Origin: Deltaproteobacteria bacterium
GTDB lineage: Bacteria > Desulfobacterota > GWC2-55-46 > S146-70 > JAUXIU01
Length of the DNA: 9,443 nt
Direction of reading: 5' to 3'
Assembly: GCA_030620895.1 (NCBI GenBank)
Contig: JAUXIU010000029.1
Location: forward strand, 1-9,443
The position numbers and the translations under genes were made by a program. Shown piece after piece: positions 5,051 through 9,443 of the stretch; within the stretch, counting starts at the first letter, position 1; each line of letters begins with the position of its first letter. The notes below the pieces were generated by a model. It worked only from the letters and a program-made list of their open reading frames with translations, ran no database searches and had not been told where the DNA came from.

Positions 5051-6090
5051 TCTATGACTACCGCCTTTCCCCTTTTATCTCTTTTTACCACCTCACCAAT
5101 GAGATAAGGTTTCTCGTTTAACATCTTAAGCCTTTCAACAATCCCCTTTGAATCCCTTTTGGAGACGATCAATATCATCCCTATACCGTAGTTGAACGTT
5201 CTGAACATCTCATCTTCACGAACGGGTCCAAGTCTCTGAATAAGCTTGAAGATCGGCTGTACGGGCCAGCTACCCTTTTTAATCTTGGCCTTGTACCCCT
5301 TCGGAAGTATCCTGGGTATATTCTCGATTAAACCGCCTCCTGTTACATGAGCTATTCCCTTTATACGGAAGTATCTCTGGATAGTGAGTAGTGGCTTTAC
5401 ATATATCCGTGTGGGAGTAAGGAGTTCAGCGCCTATATTCTTCTTTAACCCTTTAACACGGCTATTGAACTTCAGTCCAAGTCTGCCGAAGAATATCTTT
5501 CTGGCCAGGGAATATCCATTGCTGTGAAGGCCACTTGAGGCAAGACCTATTATCTTGTCACCTGCTCTTATAGAGGAACCGTCTATTATCCTTGCCTTTT
5601 CAACCACGCCAACTACAAAACCGGCAAGGTCATATTCACCTGATTTATAAATGCCCGGCATCTCGGCTGTTTCCCCGCCGATGAGTGCGCACCCGGAATC
5701 TCTGCAACCCTTTGCAATACCCTTTATTAGCTGGCTGGCCCTTTCTGCATCCAGTTTACCCGTTGCAAGATAGTCCAGAAAAAACAGGGGTTCTGCACCG
5801 CTCGTTATAATATCATTTACGCTCATGGCCACAAGGTCGATACCGATCGTATCGTGTCTGTCTGCCATACAGGCCAGCTTGAGCTTTGTCCCAATACCGT
5901 CTGTAGAGGAGACCAGTACGGGATATCTGTAGTTTTTGAACCTTGCACTGTAGAGTGCCGCGAATCCGCCGATCCCCGCTATAACCCCTTTCCTCATCGT
6001 TGATTTAGCATAAGGTCTTATAAGACTTACAAGCCTTGCCCCTTCCTTTATGTCTACGCCGGATGCCTTATATGTAATAGTCTTTTTCAT
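5047..6090 (-). CDS. purM: Phosphoribosylformylglycinamidine cyclo-ligase PurM (AIR synthetase)
   Basis: Cytoplasmic ATP-dependent enzyme that closes the imidazole ring, making aminoimidazole ribonucleotide from FGAM in purine synthesis. The 347 aa are the normal family length and family blocks run in order: D-G-I-G-T-K-L-K (64-71), M-S-V-N-D-I-I-T-S-G-A-E-P (89-101), G-G-E-T-A-E-M-P-G (138-146), A-S-S-G-L-H-S-N-G-Y (184-193), H-V-T-G-G-G-L-I-E-N-I-P (248-259) and F-N-Y-G-I-G-M (299-305). I chose the ATG at 6090; a TTG directly before it (6093) would add one Met. No Shine-Dalgarno is visible, and a weak promoter-like pair (TTGACT / TACCCT, minus strand, 17-bp spacer, 6101-6129) sits so close that the leader would be very short. 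Leads the purM-purN operon, divergent from nadK. Confidence 0.95.
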   Translation of the reverse strand: MKKTITYKASGVDIKEGARLVSLIRPYAKSTMRKGVIAGIGGFAALYSARFKNYRYPVLVSSTDGIGTKLKLACMADRHDTIGIDLVAMSVNDIITSGAEPLFFLDYLATGKLDAERASQLIKGIAKGCRDSGCALIGGETAEMPGIYKSGEYDLAGFVVGVVEKARIIDGSSIRAGDKIIGLASSGLHSNGYSLARKIFFGRLGLKFNSRVKGLKKNIGAELLTPTRIYVKPLLTIQRYFRIKGIAHVTGGGLIENIPRILPKGYKAKIKKGSWPVQPIFKLIQRLGPVREDEMFRTFNYGIGMILIVSKRDSKGIVERLKMLNEKPYLIGEVVKRDKRGKAVVIE

Positions 6091-6145
6091 CAATACTGTA
6101 AGGGTAATTCAACTCAATTTTAAAGTCAATCCTTTTGGAAAATAC

Positions 6146-6173
6146 TTGGACATGAAGAGGTGTTTGTGATAAA
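6146..6173 (+). promoter_or_regulatory. Weak promoter candidate for the nadK-recN operon
   Basis: TTGGAC (6146-6151), 16-bp spacer, GATAAA (6168-6173), about 28 bp before the nadK ATG in the purM-nadK divergent gap. It matches the sigma70 pattern only in part. It is listed because it is the best candidate in the 111-bp divergent region. Confidence 0.3.
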
Positions 6174-6201
6174 AAAATACAGAAAATATAGAGGGATTAA
6201 A

Positions 6202-7056
6202 ATGAAAAGGATAGGTGTCATAACAAAGCCGAATAATCCAGAGGCGATCAAGGTCTGTAATGAGGTTGCCAGATGGTTGAAGGAAAGGTCCATTGAAATA
6301 TATGTTGATTCCGCTGTTTCTCTGGATGTGGAGAATATCAAATGCTGCTCGGCATCAGAATTGCCAGAACATGTAGACCTCATAATTGTACTTGGTGGGG
6401 ACGGCACAATACTTTACACCGCCAGGCTTCTTAATGGAAAGAAGACACCGATACTCGGTGTAAACCTGGGTGGCCTTGGTTTCCTTACCGCTGTTAAACG
6501 GGATGAGCTTTATTCGGCACTAGAGAAAGTCATAAAAGATGAATTTGAGGTCGAAGAGAGGATGATGCTATCGGTTAATCTGTGTAGGAATGGGAAAATA
6601 ATATCAAATTATTCAGTGCTGAACGATGTGGTTGTAAAGGGGACGCTTGCCAGACTCATAAGTCTTGAGACTAGGATAAACGAAGAGTATGTTAACACAT
6701 ACAGGGCGGATGGCCTCATTGTGGCTACACCTACAGGGTCAACGGCTTATTCTCTTTCAGCAGGGGGGCCGATACTATACCCAACTATCCATTCTATTAC
6801 CCTGGCTCCAATCTGTCCTTTCAACTTGACAAATCGTCCAGTCGTTATACCTGACTGGATGAATATAAAGGTCATAATAAGAGGCAAACAGTGCAAACCA
6901 TTCCTAACCGTGGATGGTCAGGTCGATCAGCCGTTGGAGGACGGGGATGTTATAGACATAAAGAGATCGGAATCATCTATATATCTGTTAAAGTGCCCTG
7001 GAAAGAGCTATTTTGATATCCTGGGAGAAAGATTGCTCTGGGAAAGGAAAAACTAA
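6202..7056 (+). CDS. nadK: NAD kinase
   Basis: Cytoplasmic NAD kinase, which phosphorylates NAD to NADP with ATP or polyphosphate. The 284 aa are a usual length. Motifs: L-G-G-D-G-T (64-69, with the catalytic-loop Asp67), N-L-G-G-L-G-F-L (88-95), N141-D142, A-T-P-T-G-S-T-A-Y-S-L-S-A-G-G-P (175-190) and T-V-D-G-Q (236-240). I placed the start at ATG 6202, with GAGGG six bases upstream; the longer frame from GTG 6160 would add 14 Lys/Tyr-rich residues before the conserved K-R-I-G-V-I start. Oddity: in the conserved block normally read A-P-I-C-P-H-x-L-x-x-R-P, the His is Phe207 (TTC at 6820-6822), two base changes from a His codon. Other key residues are intact, so I expect an active enzyme. First gene of a plus-strand cluster with recN. 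Confidence 0.95.
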   Translation: MKRIGVITKPNNPEAIKVCNEVARWLKERSIEIYVDSAVSLDVENIKCCSASELPEHVDLIIVLGGDGTILYTARLLNGKKTPILGVNLGGLGFLTAVKRDELYSALEKVIKDEFEVEERMMLSVNLCRNGKIISNYSVLNDVVVKGTLARLISLETRINEEYVNTYRADGLIVATPTGSTAYSLSAGGPILYPTIHSITLAPICPFNLTNRPVVIPDWMNIKVIIRGKQCKPFLTVDGQVDQPLEDGDVIDIKRSESSIYLLKCPGKSYFDILGERLLWERKN

Positions 7057-7138
7057 GGGTAAAGGTGTGCTCGCTATGGACCCACAACTTTAAAAACAGG
7101 TCGATGCGAGCTTTATAAAAGACAATTCCTCACAGGCT

Positions 7139-8821
7139 ATGCTTTTAGAATTAAGAATTAAAAACTTCGCCATAATAGATAACCTCCAACTCATGTTGGG
7201 ACCTGGCCTTAATGTATTCACAGGTGAGACAGGAGCGGGTAAGAGTATAATAATTGATGCTGTCAAGCTCGTACTTGGAGACAGGGCGGCGAGTGACCTC
7301 ATAAGATCTTCTGAAGAAGAGGCTGTTGTTGAGGCGCTCTTTGATATATCGGCATATAAGGGTGTTATGAACGTACTGGAAGAGGCAGGTATCCCCGGCG
7401 ATGAGAATTTGATGATAAGAAGGATAATATCGAGATCGGGGAGGAACAAGATATTCATAAATGATACCATGGCTACCCTTGTTACCATTGCAGAACTGGG
7501 AGGAAGACTTATTGATATATGCGGACAGAGTGAACACCAGTCACTTACTAGGCCGGAAGAGCATATCGAAACACTGGATGCCTTCTGTGGCCTATGGAAT
7601 ATAAGGAAGGAGATGGCACACTGCTACAGTAAACTTGCCGTTCTCCAAGGGGAGTTTGATAACCTGTTCATATCTGCCCAGAATAAAAAAGAACGTCAAG
7701 AACTGCTTACCCATCAGTTGAAGGAGATCGAGGCCGCTAACTTGAGGGAGGGAGAGGATGATGAGATAAAACGGGAGAAGGAGAGACTTTCTAATGCCGA
7801 GAAGCTCTTTGCTGCCGTCAGTGATGTGGATAAAATTCTTTACTCCGGTGAGGACTCAACCGTGGAGAGGCTAGGAAGGGTAATAAACAGGGTCAAAGAA
7901 GTCGCAATGCATGATGAAAGGCTATTGCCTTACATAGAGGCGCTTAACACAAGCGGATTTCAGATAGAGGAAGCTGCCGCCTTCTTTAGGGATTATGCGG
8001 GAAAAATAAGCTTTGATGAGGGAAGACTTGATGAGGTCGGCAAGAGGTTGGATCTTATAATGAGATTAAAGAACAAGTATGGACGGACGATTGGGGAGAT
8101 TTTAAAAAAGAAGGAAGAGATTGAGAAAGAACTAAATAATATGGAAAGGGTGGATGAGAGGATTGACGAACTGGGGAAGGTTTTAGAAGATTCAAGGAAG
8201 AAGGCATTCGAGCTTGCTGCGAGTCTTTCAAAAAAAAGGGTCGAGGGTGCATTGAAGTTAAAAAAGGAAGTTGAGGGTGAGCTGGCCAGCCTTGCTATGG
8301 AGGGCACTGTATTTGATGTTAGGGTCAAAAATGAGGTTACTCCAGCAGGCAGTCCAAAACTTGGTGAGAAGGGAATGAACAAGGTGGTTTTCTTTTTATC
8401 ACCAAACCCGGGTGAGGAACCCAGGCCCCTTGCAAAAATAGCGTCAGGTGGTGAGCTTTCAAGGATAATGCTTGCGATGAAGAAGGTAGCTGCTACAGGT
8501 AGGGTTCCTACTATCATATTTGACGAGGTGGATTCCGGAGTGGGTGGTGGGATTGCAGATGTAATCGGTAGGGAGATGAACGAGGTGTCAAAGAAGCACC
8601 AGGTGCTATGCATCACTCATATGCCACAGATAGCCACCTATGCAAATCTTCACTATACGGTTTTTAAAGAGACCGGGGGAGGCAGGACGTTTACGCGTGT
8701 TAATGAACTAAAAGGGGACGCAGTTGTTGAGGAGTTTGCCAGGATGCTGGGCGGTACAAAGGTAACAGATAAGACGCGGGAACATGCAAGGGATATCTAT
8801 GACGGTGCGAGGATTAAATAA
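7139..8821 (+). CDS. recN: DNA repair protein RecN
   Basis: SMC-like ATPase acting on the nucleoid in double-strand-break repair, where it helps hold and align broken DNA for RecA. Full family length (560 aa). Seen in order: N-terminal R-I-K-N-F-A-I-I-D, Walker A G-E-T-G-A-G-K-S (29-36), C-G-Q-S-E-H-Q (128-134), a charged coiled-coil arm over roughly 155-385, ABC signature S-G-G-E-L-S-R (436-442), Walker B I-I-F-D-E-V-D (459-465) and H-loop Thr-His at 493-494. The arm is shorter than in true SMC proteins, as usual for RecN. Start ATG 7139 gives the canonical N-terminus although its Shine-Dalgarno (AGG) is weak; coupling to nadK, 82 bp upstream, may help. No LexA-type box is evident before it. 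The next gene starts 14 bp later. Confidence 0.96.
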   Translation: MLLELRIKNFAIIDNLQLMLGPGLNVFTGETGAGKSIIIDAVKLVLGDRAASDLIRSSEEEAVVEALFDISAYKGVMNVLEEAGIPGDENLMIRRIISRSGRNKIFINDTMATLVTIAELGGRLIDICGQSEHQSLTRPEEHIETLDAFCGLWNIRKEMAHCYSKLAVLQGEFDNLFISAQNKKERQELLTHQLKEIEAANLREGEDDEIKREKERLSNAEKLFAAVSDVDKILYSGEDSTVERLGRVINRVKEVAMHDERLLPYIEALNTSGFQIEEAAAFFRDYAGKISFDEGRLDEVGKRLDLIMRLKNKYGRTIGEILKKKEEIEKELNNMERVDERIDELGKVLEDSRKKAFELAASLSKKRVEGALKLKKEVEGELASLAMEGTVFDVRVKNEVTPAGSPKLGEKGMNKVVFFLSPNPGEEPRPLAKIASGGELSRIMLAMKKVAATGRVPTIIFDEVDSGVGGGIADVIGREMNEVSKKHQVLCITHMPQIATYANLHYTVFKETGGGRTFTRVNELKGDAVVEEFARMLGGTKVTDKTREHARDIYDGARIK

Positions 8822-8835
8822 ATGAGGGAAGGGGT

Positions 8836-9285
8836 TTGATAAGAAAGGCAAAGATAAAAGATGTAAAAGAAGTATCACGACTAATAGAGGAGTTTGCAAA
8901 TAAAGGCGAGATGCTCCCTCGCCCCCTTACAGACCTCTATGACAATATAAGGGATTTTTATGTTTATGAGGAAGATGGTGTTGTCCTGGGCACATGTGCA
9001 CTCCATATATGCTGGGAAGACATCGGGGAGATAAGATCATTGACAGTAAAAGAGGATGTAGTTGGGAAGGGGATAGGAAAGCAGCTTGTAGATATCTGCA
9101 TCGAAGAGGCCAGAAGCTTGGCACTTCCAAAGGTATTTGCACTTACATATAAGCCAGGTTTTTTTGAAAAGCTTGGTTTTAAAGCTATAGATAAGGGGAT
9201 TCTGCCACACAAGATATGGGTAGAGTGTGTGAGGTGTGTTAAGTTCCCAACTTGTGATGAGATTGCTGTGATAAAAGAGCTATGA
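8836..9285 (+). CDS. GNAT N-acetyltransferase, short ArgA-like (N-acetylglutamate synthase type)
   Basis: Stand-alone GNAT-fold acetyltransferase of 149 aa, closest in pattern to the short N-acetylglutamate synthases that lack the amino-acid kinase domain of E. coli ArgA; these make N-acetylglutamate from glutamate and acetyl-CoA, the first step of arginine synthesis. Visible: V-x-G-K-G-I-G-K-Q-L (about 75-84) for the acetyl-CoA pyrophosphate, G-F-F-E-K-L-G-F (108-115), and the C-terminal K-I-W-V-E-C-x-x-C-x-K-F-P-x-C-D-E with C131, C134 and C140, which this subgroup shares. Start is TTG 8836 after a purine-rich GAGGGAAGGGG; the ATG at 8822 runs into a stop at once. It sits 14 bp after recN and overlaps the next gene by four bases. 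No other arg gene is here, so the substrate rests on family resemblance. Confidence 0.8.
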   Translation: MIRKAKIKDVKEVSRLIEEFANKGEMLPRPLTDLYDNIRDFYVYEEDGVVLGTCALHICWEDIGEIRSLTVKEDVVGKGIGKQLVDICIEEARSLALPKVFALTYKPGFFEKLGFKAIDKGILPHKIWVECVRCVKFPTCDEIAVIKEL

Positions 9286-9443
9286 GAGGAGTTGCCGGGA
9301 TTATATCAACCTTGAAAGGAGAGCTTTCTGGCAGGGTGGATTCATTCGAGATATTCTTGTCATCGAGTCAGGGACTTGCTATAGAGGCCAAAGATGGTGA
9401 AGTGGATGCATTGAACATCTCACAGAGCAGTGGAATTGGCATC
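9282..9443 (+). CDS. PmbA/TldD-family protein, 5' end only
   Basis: The ATG at 9282 overlaps the acetyltransferase stop (ATGA) and the frame stays open for 54 codons to the window edge. The translation contains F-E-I-F-L-S-S-S-Q-G-L-A-I-E-A-K-D-G-E-V-D-A (about 23-44) followed by S-Q-S-S-G-I-G-I, the typical N-terminal pattern of TldD/PmbA proteins (U62 peptidase family), which act as a TldD-TldE pair in processing peptides such as microcin B17 and in CcdA turnover in E. coli. The metal-binding HExxxH that separates TldD from PmbA/TldE would lie beyond the window, so I leave the symbol blank. Translational coupling in the nadK-recN-argA-like cluster is likely, as the Shine-Dalgarno is poor. 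Confidence 0.75.
   Translation, partial: MRGVAGIISTLKGELSGRVDSFEIFLSSSQGLAIEAKDGEVDALNISQSSGIGI

Noticed and set aside
6160..6201. N-terminal extension of NAD kinase from the GTG at 6160
   Set aside because: The ATG at 6202 has a good GAGGG site six bases upstream and begins at the conserved family N-terminus.
7069..7111. GCTCGC / GCGAGC inverted repeat before recN as a terminator or operator
   Set aside because: Only 6 bp with a 31-nt loop and no T-run; expected by chance at this length.
7993..8616. 207-aa minus-strand reading frame inside recN
   Set aside because: Low-complexity Ser/Phe-rich translation opposite a complete RecN whose motifs run throughout; a shadow frame.

Overview
The window is bacterial chromosome, AT-leaning by eye, with short intergenic gaps and plain housekeeping genes. 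The short stand-alone ArgA-like acetyltransferase next to nadK and recN, a REC-PilZ response regulator and a PmbA/TldD gene suggest a Gram-negative environmental lineage of the Nitrospirota or Desulfobacterota kind. This is inference from gene content; no rRNA or other phylogenetic marker is present to settle it.

Layout: (1) 1-351, the 3' end of a TPR protein gene. (2) 352-543, a gene-free patch made almost entirely of repeats: twelve in-phase hexamers with inverted arms, the first 26 nt of a tRNA (tRNA-Ala-like), then about ten degenerate heptamers. (3) 544-2289, a 581-aa multi-pass membrane glycosyltransferase (GT39/ArnT-like) starting at TTG. (4) 2291-2402, sixteen in-phase heptamers between convergent genes, overlapping the end of the next gene. 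(5) 2391-3079, minus strand: an HTH + zinc-ribbon regulator downstream of an internally deleted uppP (undecaprenyl-diphosphate phosphatase) whose two ends meet at a run of nine G. (6) 3080-3500, gene-free, with a palindrome, a third heptamer array and a near-perfect sigma70-type promoter. (7) 3501-4250, a REC-PilZ protein. (8) 4358-6090, minus strand, purM-purN, overlapping by ATGA. (9) 6202-9443, plus strand, nadK-recN-argA-like GNAT-pmbA/tldD (cut by the window end), closely spaced and probably one operon.

How the genes work together: purM and purN encode two steps of de novo purine synthesis. The nadK cluster joins NADP supply, double-strand-break repair, a likely first step of arginine synthesis and a peptidase-family protein; this is probably transcriptional convenience, not one pathway. 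The glycosyltransferase and UppP both belong to polyprenyl-phosphate-linked envelope chemistry, but this uppP copy looks dead.

I see no phage, transposase, CRISPR or defence system, and no convincing undescribed multigene system. The unusual signal is in the intergenic DNA: degenerate, phase-locked 6- and 7-bp repeat arrays, one starting directly at the break of a half tRNA, two bracketing the broken uppP module in opposite orientation, and one supplying the last codons and stop of a gene.
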